Source: Bacillus sp. FJAT-49736
Lineage (GTDB): Bacteria > Bacillota > Bacilli > Bacillales > Bacillaceae_C
Length of the DNA: 64,000 nt
Assembly: GCF_018343615.1 (NCBI RefSeq)
Contig: NZ_JAGYPI010000001.1
Location: 186,001-250,000 of the forward strand
Reading direction: 5' to 3'
The translations under genes and the position numbers were made by a program. Position 1 is the first letter of the stretch. Every line of letters starts with the position of its first letter. Of the stretch, positions 16,287 through 25,584 are shown one piece after another. Under the pieces are notes generated by a model. The model searched no databases, was not told the origin of the DNA, and saw only the letters and a program-made list of their open reading frames with translations.

Positions 16287-17003
16287 GTGAAACCGATTAT
16301 TGGAATTACGTCACATGTTGAGCTAGATTCGAAGCATACTCTTGCCAATGATTATATCCAGGCGGTGATAAAAGCAGGAGGAATTCCGGTTATCTTACCA
16401 ATTGGAATTGACAGTGATGTAAAGCAATTAGCAGAAAAGTTTGATGGTTTGGTATTATCCGGTGGGGGAGATATAGATCCAACCTTATTTGGGGAAGAAC
16501 CACACCCACATCTGGGGTCAATTTCTCCGGGAAGAGATTCTTTAGAAGTATTGCTTATCCAAGAAATGCTGCAAAGGGATAAGCCAATTCTAGCTATTTG
16601 CAGAGGTATTCAAATATTGAATATTGCAGCTGGCGGAGATATGTACCAAGATATCTATCATCAAATGGAAACTCCATTGCTACAGCATGCACAAAAAGCG
16701 GCGAGATCCCATTTATCTCATTATGTAAAAGTGGAACCAAATAGCCTGCTGGCTAGAATTGCAGGTCAAACCGAGTTTAAGGTGAATTCCTTCCATCATC
16801 AAGCTGTAAGAAATGTAGAACATCCGCTTGTTATATCTGCTGTTGCTTCAGACGGAGTGATCGAAGCGATTGAAAGTGTTGAGCACTCATTCGTGGTTGG
16901 GGTGCAATGGCATCCGGAACCATTATCCTTAAATGGTGATCATATTTCTAAACGAATATTCCATAAGTTTGTAGAGTGCTGCCAAAATATTAACGAGAGG
17001 TGA
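16287..17003 (+). CDS. Gamma-glutamyl hydrolase-type class I amidotransferase (peptidase C26)
   Basis: 238 residues. Nucleophile elbow LAICRGIQILNIAAGGDMYQ (Cys at about residue 104) and catalytic VQWHPEPLS (His/Glu near 211-213). The N-terminal SHVELDSKHTLANDYIQAV and LSGGGDIDPTLF fit the PuuD-like branch, which hydrolyses gamma-glutamyl amide or peptide bonds. The start is GTG with AAAGGAGGAG 7 bases upstream. It is immediately followed by a dipeptidase and a peptide transporter, so gamma-glutamyl or murein-type peptides are the likely substrates (inferred). Confidence 0.88.
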   Translation: MKPIIGITSHVELDSKHTLANDYIQAVIKAGGIPVILPIGIDSDVKQLAEKFDGLVLSGGGDIDPTLFGEEPHPHLGSISPGRDSLEVLLIQEMLQRDKPILAICRGIQILNIAAGGDMYQDIYHQMETPLLQHAQKAARSHLSHYVKVEPNSLLARIAGQTEFKVNSFHHQAVRNVEHPLVISAVASDGVIEAIESVEHSFVVGVQWHPEPLSLNGDHISKRIFHKFVECCQNINER

Positions 17004-17008
17004 AAGGA

Positions 17009-17938
17009 ATGAATATCATTGATCTACACTGTGATGCACTAATGAAAATTGCTGATAGCAAAGGTAAGTTAAATTACGCGGACGCTCCTGAATTAGATAC
17101 TAATAAAAATCGCCTTCAGAAAGGCGGCGTAAAAGTACAATGCTTTGCTATTTTTATCCATCCAAATATGAAGGCGGAACAAAAATTTCAAGCAGCACTT
17201 GATCAAATTGATTATTTCTATAATGAAGTGCTTGCGAAAAATCCTGAAATGAAACAAATAAAGGATTGGGAGGATTTTGACCGTCTAATGCCGGGTGAAA
17301 TCGGAGCAATGCTTACACTTGAGGGTGTAGATGCAATTGGTAATGACATGCATAAATTAAGCATATTATATCAATTAGGTGTCCGCTCCGTTGGATTAAC
17401 CTGGAATAATGCTAATTTAGCTGCAGATGGTGCTGGTGAAGAACGTGGTGCTGGTTTAACTACTTTCGGCAAAGAAATTGTGCAGTTTAATAATCAGCAT
17501 CGGGTTTTAACCGACGTTTCACATTTATGTGAGAAGGCTTTTTGGGATGTAATGGAATACGCTGACTATCCGATAGCAAGCCACTCAAATGCAAGAGCCG
17601 TTTGTGATCATGTCAGGAATTTATATGATCAGCAGGCAAAGGCTATGTTTGATAGGGGCGGACTTATTCATGTCGTATATTGTCCTCCGTTTGTAAAGTC
17701 AGGAGGGAAAAATGTAACGATTTCTGATTTAATCAAGCATATTGATCACTTCTGTTCTCTAGGAGGAGTTAGCCAGATCGGGTTTGGTTCAGACTTTGAT
17801 GGAATTGATACGTATATTCATCATTTAGAAGATTCCTCCATGTATCAGAATCTTATTAATGAGCTATTAAAGTATTATTCTGAAGATCAAGTAAGGGGCT
17901 TTGCATATGAAAATTTTATGAATCATCGCCCGAAATAA
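17009..17938 (+). CDS. Membrane-dipeptidase-type metallopeptidase, M19 family
   Basis: 309 residues from ATG 17009, with AGAGGTGAAAGG as SD; a GTG at 17000 overlapping the upstream stop is the alternative. Zinc ligands of the binuclear site are visible: D-L-H-C-D at residues 4-8, the bridging Glu in LTLEGVDAIG, His in TDVSHLCEKAFWD and in ASHSNARAV, and Asp in GFGSDFDGID. Bacterial M19 enzymes cleave dipeptides, including L-D and D-Ala types. It is coupled to the C26 hydrolase. Its 3' end overlaps the convergent DUF3899 gene by 16 bases. Confidence 0.92.
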   Translation: MNIIDLHCDALMKIADSKGKLNYADAPELDTNKNRLQKGGVKVQCFAIFIHPNMKAEQKFQAALDQIDYFYNEVLAKNPEMKQIKDWEDFDRLMPGEIGAMLTLEGVDAIGNDMHKLSILYQLGVRSVGLTWNNANLAADGAGEERGAGLTTFGKEIVQFNNQHRVLTDVSHLCEKAFWDVMEYADYPIASHSNARAVCDHVRNLYDQQAKAMFDRGGLIHVVYCPPFVKSGGKNVTISDLIKHIDHFCSLGGVSQIGFGSDFDGIDTYIHHLEDSSMYQNLINELLKYYSEDQVRGFAYENFMNHRPK

Positions 17939-18297
17939 ACCATTTTCAGTGAAAAGAGAATACTTACAATACAATAGCATAACCCTATATATATCCAAGG
18001 TTTTGAAGGGATGAAGGTTTTTTTGGCGGGATAAAATCCCGTCGCCCTTCCCTCGATTTCTTGGATCACCTGCTCTCTCTTGCTTATTACCCGAAGAAAA
18101 TGTTTGAAACTATGAAAAAAGGCAGAAAAGAAATCGCTTGCCCAAACAAAAATGATGCTGCCAACTAGTAAATAGACCAAGCCTATATAGAATAAGACAT
18201 TGACCCAGTGCAGCAAACTCCAGTGATGAAACACAAGAAATATATAGAAGAATGATAAGATTAAAGTAATAAATGCGCTTGTATAGACTTTCCTCAT
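17923..18297 (-). CDS. DUF3899 family membrane protein
   Basis: 124 residues with three predicted membrane segments (about 7-25, 33-55, 100-120) and a basic cytoplasmic loop (KHFLRVISKREQVIQEIEGR). The layout matches DUF3899, a Bacillus family of unknown function. The SD AAAGGGG precedes the ATG. The gene is inverted inside an otherwise plus-strand peptide cluster, between the dipeptidase and the binding protein. Confidence 0.7.
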   Translation of the reverse strand: MRKVYTSAFITLILSFFYIFLVFHHWSLLHWVNVLFYIGLVYLLVGSIIFVWASDFFSAFFHSFKHFLRVISKREQVIQEIEGRATGFYPAKKTFIPSKPWIYIGLCYCIVSILFSLKMVYFGR

Positions 18298-18435
18298 TGT
18301 ATTTCCCCTTTAAAAAGATTTAAATATTATTTTATCACATATTTTTAGAATATTTAAATTAGTATTGAAAATAGAATAAAAAGAGTATAAACTATTTCGT
18401 AAATAGAAAAAATTCTATCAATTAGGGGGAAGGAT

Positions 18436-20082
18436 ATGAAAAGAAAAAGAGTAATATCTTTTATCATTTTTATGTTAATTGCTGCCTTATCACTTACCGG
18501 ATGCGGATTTGGTTCCAATAAGGAAACCGGATCACAGCAAAGCGAAAAAGGTAACAGTGGAAGTAAGAAACAAGTTTTAAATGTAACCGCTTCAGCAGAA
18601 ATCCCAACCATGGACTCCACGAAAGCTCACGACGCAGTAGCCTTTACCGTATTAAACAATACAAATGAAGGACTGTACCGCCAAGACCAAAATAATCAAC
18701 CAATATTAGCAATGGCAGAACAAGATAATGTTAGTGCAGATGGAAAAGTACACACCTTTACAATTCGAGATGCAAAATGGAGTAATGGAGATCCTGTTAC
18801 TGCCCATGATTTTGAATATGCATGGAAAAGGGTAATGAAAGAAGCAGGTCCTTACAATTATATGTTTGTAACTGCAGATGTAAAAAATGCTCAGGCGATA
18901 ATGGATGAAAAAATATCTGCAGATGAATTAGGAGTTAAAGCGTTAGATGACAAGACATTGGAAGTTACCTTGGAAAATCCAAATCCATTGTTAGAAACAT
19001 TGCTTACCTTCGGAACATTCCTTCCACAAAACCAAAAGTTTGTAGAAAAAATGGGAGATAAGTATGCACTGGAGGCTGACAATCTATTATCCAACGGGCC
19101 TTTCAAATTGGCTGAATGGAAGCATGAATCAAGCTGGAAATATGTTAAAAATCCTACGTATTGGGATGCAAAAAGCGTAAAGCTTGATGAAATCAATGTT
19201 TATGTTGTAAAAGATGACACAACAGGCTTAAATCTGTATGAAAGCAAAAAAGTCGACAGAGTTGGCTTAACTGCCGCTACTGTAGATAATTATCGTGACG
19301 ATAAAGAATTTAAAACAAACACATTAGCAGGTATTGGATTTTTACGTTTCAATCTAAATAATTCGATTCTAAAAAATAAAAATATCCGGAAAGCCATCAA
19401 TTTTGCAATTGATAAAAAAGGCTTAACCGATATTGCATTAAATAACGGGGCTGTTCCGTTATATGGGGTTGTGCCTAAAAATTATTACTACTCCCCAGAT
19501 AAAAAGGACTATCGCGAATTAAATGGAGAATTGTTAAAAGGTACAACGGATGATGCAAAAAAATATTGGAATGAGGGATTAAAAGAAACAGGTGCTAAAT
19601 CTGTAAAATTATCTATCAATATATCAGATGCTGAATCCAGTAAACAAATGGCGGAGTTTATCCAATCTCAATTAGAAACAAATCTTCCTGGTTTCACATT
19701 AGAAATTAAAGCGGTACCATTTGAACAAAGACTGGAAATTGAAAAAGCCATAAAGTATGATATTTCCTTATCTACATGGGGACCTGATTATAGCGACCCG
19801 ATGACATATTTGGATATGTGGGTAACCGGGGGCTCCGCTAACCGTGAACATTACTCTAATCCAAAATATGATGCACTAGTTGAAAAAGCTCGTCTTGAAA
19901 CAGATAAGGCAAAGAGATATGAAATGCTTTTACAACTTGAAAAAATGCTGTTAGAGGAAGATGTAGCGATTGCTCCTTTATATCAATCTGGAGAAGCAAT
20001 ACTACAGCATAATAATATTAAAGATCTCATTGAACATCCGAGTGGGGCAGATTTCAGCTATAAATGGACTTATATAGAATAG
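18436..20082 (+). CDS. oppA: Oligopeptide ABC transporter substrate-binding lipoprotein
   Basis: 548 residues. A lipoprotein signal ends in LTGC with the Cys at about residue 23, followed by a Ser/Gly/Asn-rich linker. The rest is an SBP_bac_5 fold: AEIPTMDSTKAHDAVAFTVL, TFTIRDAKWSNGDPVTAHDF and WKYVKNPTYWDAKSV are typical of OppA/DppE proteins. It captures peptides outside the membrane for the permease encoded downstream. A 420-base spacer with two dispersed repeats separates it from oppB, so it may have its own transcript. Confidence 0.92.
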   Translation: MKRKRVISFIIFMLIAALSLTGCGFGSNKETGSQQSEKGNSGSKKQVLNVTASAEIPTMDSTKAHDAVAFTVLNNTNEGLYRQDQNNQPILAMAEQDNVSADGKVHTFTIRDAKWSNGDPVTAHDFEYAWKRVMKEAGPYNYMFVTADVKNAQAIMDEKISADELGVKALDDKTLEVTLENPNPLLETLLTFGTFLPQNQKFVEKMGDKYALEADNLLSNGPFKLAEWKHESSWKYVKNPTYWDAKSVKLDEINVYVVKDDTTGLNLYESKKVDRVGLTAATVDNYRDDKEFKTNTLAGIGFLRFNLNNSILKNKNIRKAINFAIDKKGLTDIALNNGAVPLYGVVPKNYYYSPDKKDYRELNGELLKGTTDDAKKYWNEGLKETGAKSVKLSINISDAESSKQMAEFIQSQLETNLPGFTLEIKAVPFEQRLEIEKAIKYDISLSTWGPDYSDPMTYLDMWVTGGSANREHYSNPKYDALVEKARLETDKAKRYEMLLQLEKMLLEEDVAIAPLYQSGEAILQHNNIKDLIEHPSGADFSYKWTYIE

Positions 20083-20158
20083 AAACAAGGCTGCTTATCA
20101 TTTATTTGGTATAAGTATAAGTTTATTACCATAAAATGTTTTACCAAGTTTAGTCTTG

Positions 20159-20230
20159 TCTAGCTCCAAGTGAAATTTGAAGTGCCAATTTCACTCATTC
20201 GTAAGCTAGATCCGCGGCGCTTGCGCTTTT
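20159..20230. repeat. Dispersed repeat family 1, copy B, one internal unit
   Basis: GTCTAGCTCC (20159-20168), then one AAGTGAAATT...AATTTCACTC dyad, then ATTCGTAAGC and GGCGCTTGCGCTTTT. It has the same framework as copy A at 9025 but a single unit. Confidence 0.75.
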
Positions 20231-20335
20231 CCTATTGGGGTGTATCAATTGGTGCATCCTCTTTCTTTTCTTCTTATATTAAGGTTGTTTTTGTATGGAT
20301 TGTTAAATTCCAAAAGCTGATTTTGACCTGATGTT

Positions 20336-20469
20336 ATACGTTTTTTGTTATAAAACCTAATAAAGTCGTAGCTCGGGGCATCTTTTCTTAAGAAAGTTAT
20401 TCTTCATAACAAATCAGTTCATTACAAGATTTCGTCAGTAAAAGCAACCAAGTTTAAGGAAAGAGCCTA
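20336..20469 (-). repeat. Dispersed repeat family 2, copy between oppA and oppB
   Basis: The copy runs from the TATACG end through GGGGCATCTTTTCTTA to AAAGCAACCAAGTTTAAG and GAAAGAGCC. GGCATCTTTTCTTA and the terminal TAAG...AGAGCC are mutually complementary, so the RNA could fold into one long hairpin. Confidence 0.7.
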
Positions 20470-20503
20470 TATGAATGAAATCCAACCGAATAGAGGTGTT
20501 CAA

Positions 20504-21436
20504 GTGAAAACGTACTTTTTAAAGAGACTTGTATATATGCTCGTTACCCTTTTTATCATCGTCACTTTTACCTTTTTCTTAATGCATCTTTTACCGGGAA
20601 CCCCCTTCAATAATCCTGAAAAGCTTTCAGATAAGCAACTGCAAATATTGAATGCCAAATATGGTTTGGACAAGCCAGTTGCCATCCAATACCTTCGTTA
20701 TTTAGGAAATCTCGTCCAAGGAGATTTAGGAATGTCCTTCCAATATCAGGGGAGAACCGTTGACAGTATGATTATAAGTCGTATAGGACCTTCTGCATTA
20801 ATTGGATTTCAGGCTATGATATTGGGAACAATAGTGGGTCTAATTCTAGGGATTATCTCTGCACTAAGGCATAATACCATACTAGATTATGGTTCGGTCA
20901 CATTAGCTGTCTTGGGAATGTCTATTCCTTCCTTTGTATTCGCAGCATTACTTCAATATTATGTTGGAGTTAAACTCGGATGGCTTCCACCCGCACTATG
21001 GGAAAGCTATGAATACACATTGCTTCCTTCCTTTGCCCTTTCAGTAGGTGTAATTGCAACGGTTTCACGATTTATCAGGACTGAAATGCTGGAAGTCTTA
21101 GGTCACGACTACATTATTACGGCAAGAGCAAAGGGGCTTTCAGAGTCCAAAGTAATTTCAAAGCATGTACTGCGCAATGCATTAATCCCAGTAGTAACCA
21201 TGCTTGGTCCGATTGCTGTCGGAATTATGACGGGTACTTTGGTTATCGAGAAAATTTTTGCTGTTCCGGGGTTGGGGGAACAATTTACCTTGTCCATATT
21301 AGTCAACGATTATAGTGTCATTATGGGAATTACCATATTCTATAGTGCATTATTTATTTTTGTAGTATTTATCGTGGATATTCTATATGGAATCCTTGAT
21401 CCTCGCATTAATTTAAAGAGAGGAGCGGAAATATGA
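20504..21436 (+). CDS. oppB: Oligopeptide ABC transporter permease OppB
   Basis: 310 residues from GTG 20504, with AGAGGTG 5 bases upstream. An upstream in-frame ATG at 20471 adds 11 residues unlike OppB and lies at the edge of a repeat. Six membrane helices; N-terminus KTYFLKRLVYMLVTLFIIVT as in OppB. The EAA loop that contacts the ATPases is at TARAKGLSESKVISKHVLRN. It is translationally coupled to oppC by ATGA overlap. Confidence 0.93.
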   Translation: MKTYFLKRLVYMLVTLFIIVTFTFFLMHLLPGTPFNNPEKLSDKQLQILNAKYGLDKPVAIQYLRYLGNLVQGDLGMSFQYQGRTVDSMIISRIGPSALIGFQAMILGTIVGLILGIISALRHNTILDYGSVTLAVLGMSIPSFVFAALLQYYVGVKLGWLPPALWESYEYTLLPSFALSVGVIATVSRFIRTEMLEVLGHDYIITARAKGLSESKVISKHVLRNALIPVVTMLGPIAVGIMTGTLVIEKIFAVPGLGEQFTLSILVNDYSVIMGITIFYSALFIFVVFIVDILYGILDPRINLKRGAEI

Positions 21437-22500
21437 AACTGGATTTAAATAATAATGCTTCCCTCCGAATGAAGCATCCGCAACCATTAGAGAAACAGGT
21501 AATCCCAACAGAGATTACGGATGATCTTTTTGTAGCTGCACCCATGGATTTAACGAAGCAAGACGAGATTTCATCTCCGCCGGTAACTTTTTGGAGGGAA
21601 GCAATTGGAAGGCTATTAAAAAATAAAGGGTCTGTTTTATCTATTATTATATTAGCTTTAATGATGTTACTGGCACTGCTTGGACCACAATTAAGTGGGT
21701 ACACCTATAGACAGCAAAATATAGCCCATACGAATTTGCCACCCAAAATATCAGGCTTGGAATGGCTTGGTTTCAATGGAAAGGATGTTCATGGCATTGA
21801 CCAATACAAAAAAAGAAATATTAAAACAAATCATTGGTTTGGAACTGATGAATTTGGAAGAGATTTGTGGACAAGGGTATGGAAAGGAACGCAAATATCT
21901 CTGTTTATTGCTTTAGTAGCGGCATTGCTTGATTTGATTATAGGTGTTTTGTATGGTGGCATTTCTGCCTTTTATGGGGGAAAAATAGATAATTACATGC
22001 AAAGAATTATTGAAATACTAGTAGGAATTCCAAATTTAATCGTTATTATTCTCTTTATTCTTATCCTTGAGCCAGGTATACGTTCTATCATACTAGCAAT
22101 GATCGTAACAGGCTGGGTCTCAATGTCCAGGGTTGTTCGCGGACAAGTTCTTCAGTTAAAGGGTCAGGAATATGTGCTAGCCTCCCGAACATTGGGAGCT
22201 TCGAATGGACGATTGATAGGGAAGCATCTTCTTCCCAATTGTTTGGGTCCTATTATCGTTACTATAATGTTCACGATTCCAACCGCTATTTTCTTCGAGG
22301 CTTTTTTAAGCTTTATTGGACTTGGTTTGCAAGCACCGCTGGCATCACTTGGTGTTCTCATTGAGGATGGATATAAAGGGATGCGCTTTTTTACATATAA
22401 GCTTATCTTCCCTGCGGTTGTGATAAGTGCCATCATGATTAGCTTTAATCTTCTAGGAGATGGTCTTAGAGATGCGCTAGATCCTAAAATGAGAAAATAA
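21433..22500 (+). CDS. oppC: Oligopeptide ABC transporter permease OppC
   Basis: 355 residues. A cytoplasmic N-terminal tail of about 60 residues precedes six membrane helices. HWFGTDEFGRDLWTRVWKGT and the EAA loop ASRTLGASNGRLIGKHLLPN are characteristic of OppC/DppC. It overlaps oppB by 4 bases; oppD starts 13 bases after its stop. Confidence 0.93.
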   Translation: MKLDLNNNASLRMKHPQPLEKQVIPTEITDDLFVAAPMDLTKQDEISSPPVTFWREAIGRLLKNKGSVLSIIILALMMLLALLGPQLSGYTYRQQNIAHTNLPPKISGLEWLGFNGKDVHGIDQYKKRNIKTNHWFGTDEFGRDLWTRVWKGTQISLFIALVAALLDLIIGVLYGGISAFYGGKIDNYMQRIIEILVGIPNLIVIILFILILEPGIRSIILAMIVTGWVSMSRVVRGQVLQLKGQEYVLASRTLGASNGRLIGKHLLPNCLGPIIVTIMFTIPTAIFFEAFLSFIGLGLQAPLASLGVLIEDGYKGMRFFTYKLIFPAVVISAIMISFNLLGDGLRDALDPKMRK

Positions 22501-22513
22501 AGGAGGATTTTCT

Positions 22514-23533
22514 TTGAAAGATCCAATCTTAGAAGTGGAAAATTTACATGTATCCTTTCACACTCAGAATGGTGTCGTAAACGCTGTAAGAGGTGTAGAT
22601 TTTACATTAAATAAAGGAGAAACCTTAGCCATTGTAGGGGAATCAGGTTCAGGCAAATCCGTGACAGCAAAGGCAATCATGAGGTTGCTTCCAAAACAGA
22701 ATGCAAGGATAACATCCGGAAAAATCAATTATGAGAATAAGAATTTAATAGAAATGCCTATAAAGAAGGTTCAACAAATTCGAGGCTCGGAAATTTCAAT
22801 GGTATTTCAAGACCCAATGACTGCATTAAATCCTACTATGAAAATCGGAAAGCAAATAATGGAAGGTTTAAAAAAACATCAAGGTCTTACCAACCAACAA
22901 GCTAAAACAAAAGCGATTGAAATGCTGAAAATGGTTGGTATTCCTAATGCAGAGGAACGTTTGGATTCTTATCCTCACCAATATTCCGGAGGTATGAGGC
23001 AGCGTGTTGTCATTGCCATGGCATTGGCATGCAATCCCAAAATATTAATCGCAGATGAGCCAACAACAGCGTTAGATGTAACGATACAAGCACAAATATT
23101 GGAGCTAATGAAGGATTTACAGAAAAAGACAGGTGCTGCTATTATCATTATCACTCATGATCTCGGTGTTGTAGCGAATATGGCGGACCGGGTAGCTGTT
23201 ATGTATGCGGGTGAAATGGTCGAGATGGGATCAGTAGATGAAATATTTTATAGCCCACAACATCCGTATACAATGGGATTACTGCAATCGATGCCTAAGC
23301 TTCATGAAAGCCGAACAAAGCCGTTAATCCCAATTCATGGATCTCCGCCCGATTTGGCTAATATGATTGCAGGATGCCCATTTGCTCCAAGATGTCCTTA
23401 TACAATGAAGGTTTGTCATTATTTTTCTCCTGTTAAAACGGAGGTGAAAAATGGTCACTCTGTTTCTTGCTGGTTACAAGATCAAAGAACGCCAAAGGAT
23501 TTGCAGCCTATTGGGATTGGAGGAACCGTCTAA
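22514..23533 (+). CDS. oppD: Oligopeptide ABC transporter ATPase OppD
   Basis: 339 residues from a TTG start with AAGGAGG 7 bases upstream. Walker A is GESGSGKSVT, the signature YSGGMRQRVVIAMAL, and Walker B ILIADEPTTALD. The C-terminal oligopeptide-specific domain carries cysteines in AGCPFAPRCPYTMKVC, the pattern that can bind an iron-sulfur cluster in DppD-type proteins. It pairs with OppF; the stop shares one base with the oppF ATG. Confidence 0.94.
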   Translation: MKDPILEVENLHVSFHTQNGVVNAVRGVDFTLNKGETLAIVGESGSGKSVTAKAIMRLLPKQNARITSGKINYENKNLIEMPIKKVQQIRGSEISMVFQDPMTALNPTMKIGKQIMEGLKKHQGLTNQQAKTKAIEMLKMVGIPNAEERLDSYPHQYSGGMRQRVVIAMALACNPKILIADEPTTALDVTIQAQILELMKDLQKKTGAAIIIITHDLGVVANMADRVAVMYAGEMVEMGSVDEIFYSPQHPYTMGLLQSMPKLHESRTKPLIPIHGSPPDLANMIAGCPFAPRCPYTMKVCHYFSPVKTEVKNGHSVSCWLQDQRTPKDLQPIGIGGTV

Positions 23534-24501
23534 TGCGGGAAAGGAAGCCATTAATTGAGGTTGAAAATTTATCGAAGCATTTCTCTATCGGCAAAAACAA
23601 AACTCTTTATGCAGTGGATGAATTAAGTTTCACTATCCATAAAGGTGAAACATTGGGGTTAGTAGGGGAATCTGGATGTGGTAAGTCTACCGTAGGGAGG
23701 ACACTAATTCAGCTTTATACACCTACTTCTGGGCGAATCAAATTTGCGGATGAGGATTTGGCGGATAAAAGAGGAAAAGGGGATAAAAAGTATATTCATA
23801 AAAATATGCAAATGATTTATCAGGATCCTTATTCGTCGCTTAATCCGCGAATGACTGTGCTGGAAATAATTTCGGAAGGATTAGTGATACACCATCCTGA
23901 AATGAGTTCAAAGGAAAGAAGACAGCGAGTGTTAGAGTTACTGGACCTGGTTGGTCTCAATCAAAATCATGCTAATCGTTACCCGCATGAATTCAGCGGA
24001 GGACAAAGACAGAGGGTAGGGATAGCTAGAGCATTAGCAGTAGACCCCCAATTCATCGTAGCGGACGAGCCAATTGCAGCATTGGATGTATCTATCCAAG
24101 CGCAAATTGTCAATTTACTTAAAAATTTGCAGGAAGAAAAAGGGTTAACGTATTTGTTTATTGCCCATGATTTATCCATGGTCAAGCATATTAGTGATCG
24201 GATTGCAGTAATGTATTTGGGACATATGATGGAGCTAGCGGAAAGCGAGGAATTATACAGCGACCCCCTCCATCCTTATACCCAAGCCCTACTATCTGCT
24301 ATTCCCTTGCCAGACCCAAAATTAGAAAGGGCACGGGAAAGGATTATTCTTAAAGGGGATGTACCAAACCCCTTAAGTCCGCCAAGTGGATGCAGATTTC
24401 GAACAAGATGTCCGAAGGCAATGGATATTTGTTCGAAAGAAACACCAAAATGGTTGGAGGCGAAGAAAAACCATTTTGTAGCATGCCATTTATATTCGTA
24501 A
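23533..24501 (+). CDS. oppF: Oligopeptide ABC transporter ATPase OppF
   Basis: 322 residues from ATG 23533, in the TAATG junction with oppD. The open frame extends to 23467, but that would overlap oppD by 67 bases and adds unrelated residues. Walker A is GESGCGKSTV, the signature FSGGQRQRVGIARAL, and Walker B FIVADEPIAALD. The C-terminal Cys-rich motif is PSGCRFRTRCPKAMDIC. It is the last gene of the transporter operon and is followed by a strong terminator. Confidence 0.94.
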   Translation: MRERKPLIEVENLSKHFSIGKNKTLYAVDELSFTIHKGETLGLVGESGCGKSTVGRTLIQLYTPTSGRIKFADEDLADKRGKGDKKYIHKNMQMIYQDPYSSLNPRMTVLEIISEGLVIHHPEMSSKERRQRVLELLDLVGLNQNHANRYPHEFSGGQRQRVGIARALAVDPQFIVADEPIAALDVSIQAQIVNLLKNLQEEKGLTYLFIAHDLSMVKHISDRIAVMYLGHMMELAESEELYSDPLHPYTQALLSAIPLPDPKLERARERIILKGDVPNPLSPPSGCRFRTRCPKAMDICSKETPKWLEAKKNHFVACHLYS

Positions 24502-24519
24502 ACAACATAATAATTAATA

Positions 24520-24547
24520 GGAGAAGCAATTCGCTTCTCCTTTTTTC
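24520..24547 (+). terminator. Terminator of the opp operon
   Basis: Stem GGAGAAGC / GCTTCTCC with a 5-base loop (24520-24540), then TTTTTT. Confidence 0.88.
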
Positions 24548-24662
24548 TTTCTTCTAGAGATTAATGTTAACCCGCCTATTTTTCAATAACTAAGTGACCA
24601 CTGTGTGAAAAATGAATACAAATGAATAAGGATACATCATGATATTTGCTGGGGGGGTAGTG

Positions 24663-25316
24663 ATGAGATATCTTGCAATTGGCGATGGGCTGTGCGCCGG
24701 AACAGGGGCGTCATTTTTAACGCCTGGTTTTACTTACAGACATGCAAGGATGGCAGAGGATGTTCTGAAAGAGCGAGTATATGTAACCAATGTAGCTCGC
24801 TCCACCTATCGTTCTCAAGACATTCTTAAGCTTCTCGAGGAAACGAGAGTGAAGGATTCGATAAAGAGCAGCGGTATTATTGTTCTTTCCGCTGGTCATC
24901 AGGATTTTATCGCTGCGATGGATAAATATAATGAGAACAATAATGAAGAAGAGTTTTTTCATTCATTAAAGACTTGCAAAAGTAATATTGATGACATTAT
25001 TCAAAAAATAAAGGAAGTTAAATTGGAGCAAAAGGATAAATATATGTTATTCATCATAGGTTTGCATAATCCATATCATGACAACCTGATTGCTAAAAAG
25101 TGGATTAAAATATTAAACCGTCAAACCGATTGTATGGCAGGGAAGAAGCATATATATGCGGTTAATTTGTATAAGCACTTTAAGGGAAATGAAGACAAGT
25201 GGTGTACCAGGGATTTTCTTTATCCTAATAATGAGGGGCATCTAGAAATCGCAAGAAAATTGCACGATTTAGGATATGAGGCAATTCAAGAAGGAGTACA
25301 TGTTAATGAAAAATAG
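24663..25316 (+). CDS. SGNH-fold protein with catalytic residues replaced
   Basis: 217 residues from ATG 24663, 6 bases after a G-rich SD; the ATG at 24639 would put that SD inside the gene. The framework is that of a Bacillus GDSL/SGNH hydrolase: block I is YLAIGDGLCAGTG, where the nucleophile serine (GDS) is glycine. The block III asparagine (usually G-x-N-D) is glutamine in SAGHQDF. The final D-x-x-H reads DFLYPNNEGH, with tyrosine for the active-site histidine. The frame is intact, so it is probably a pseudoenzyme, perhaps a binding protein. No signal peptide is evident. It appears monocistronic. Confidence 0.75.
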   Translation: MRYLAIGDGLCAGTGASFLTPGFTYRHARMAEDVLKERVYVTNVARSTYRSQDILKLLEETRVKDSIKSSGIIVLSAGHQDFIAAMDKYNENNNEEEFFHSLKTCKSNIDDIIQKIKEVKLEQKDKYMLFIIGLHNPYHDNLIAKKWIKILNRQTDCMAGKKHIYAVNLYKHFKGNEDKWCTRDFLYPNNEGHLEIARKLHDLGYEAIQEGVHVNEK

Positions 25317-25431
25317 CTAATAAGCCAATATAAAAAATCAGCAAAAGTCCCATAACGAAAAAGTTCAATAATGAATAGTGTGGGTATGTGAGCATTTTTT
25401 ATTGAACTCCTTCTTAAGGAGGTGATAATTT

Positions 25432-25578
25432 ATGTGTGGATGCGGCGGATATGGCATGGGATATGGAGGATATCCTGGATATGGCTATGGCGGCGGTTTT
25501 GGTGCCGGACGTGGATTCGCGTTAATAGTAGTATTGTTTATTCTTCTTATCATCGTTGGTGCTGCTTATGTATACTAG
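25432..25578 (+). CDS. YjcZ-family Gly/Tyr-rich membrane miniprotein
   Basis: 48 residues. A Gly/Tyr-rich N-terminus ([20 protein letters not shown]) is followed by one membrane helix ([20 protein letters not shown]). This is the YjcZ sporulation-peptide pattern. The SD AAGGAGGTGAT is strong. A clear terminator follows 6 bases after the stop. Two shorter relatives are at 61881 and 62253. Expression in the developing spore is inferred from family. Confidence 0.85.
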   Translation: MCGCGGYGMGYGGYPGYGYGGGFGAGRGFALIVVLFILLIIVGAAYVY

Positions 25579-25584
25579 ATAACC

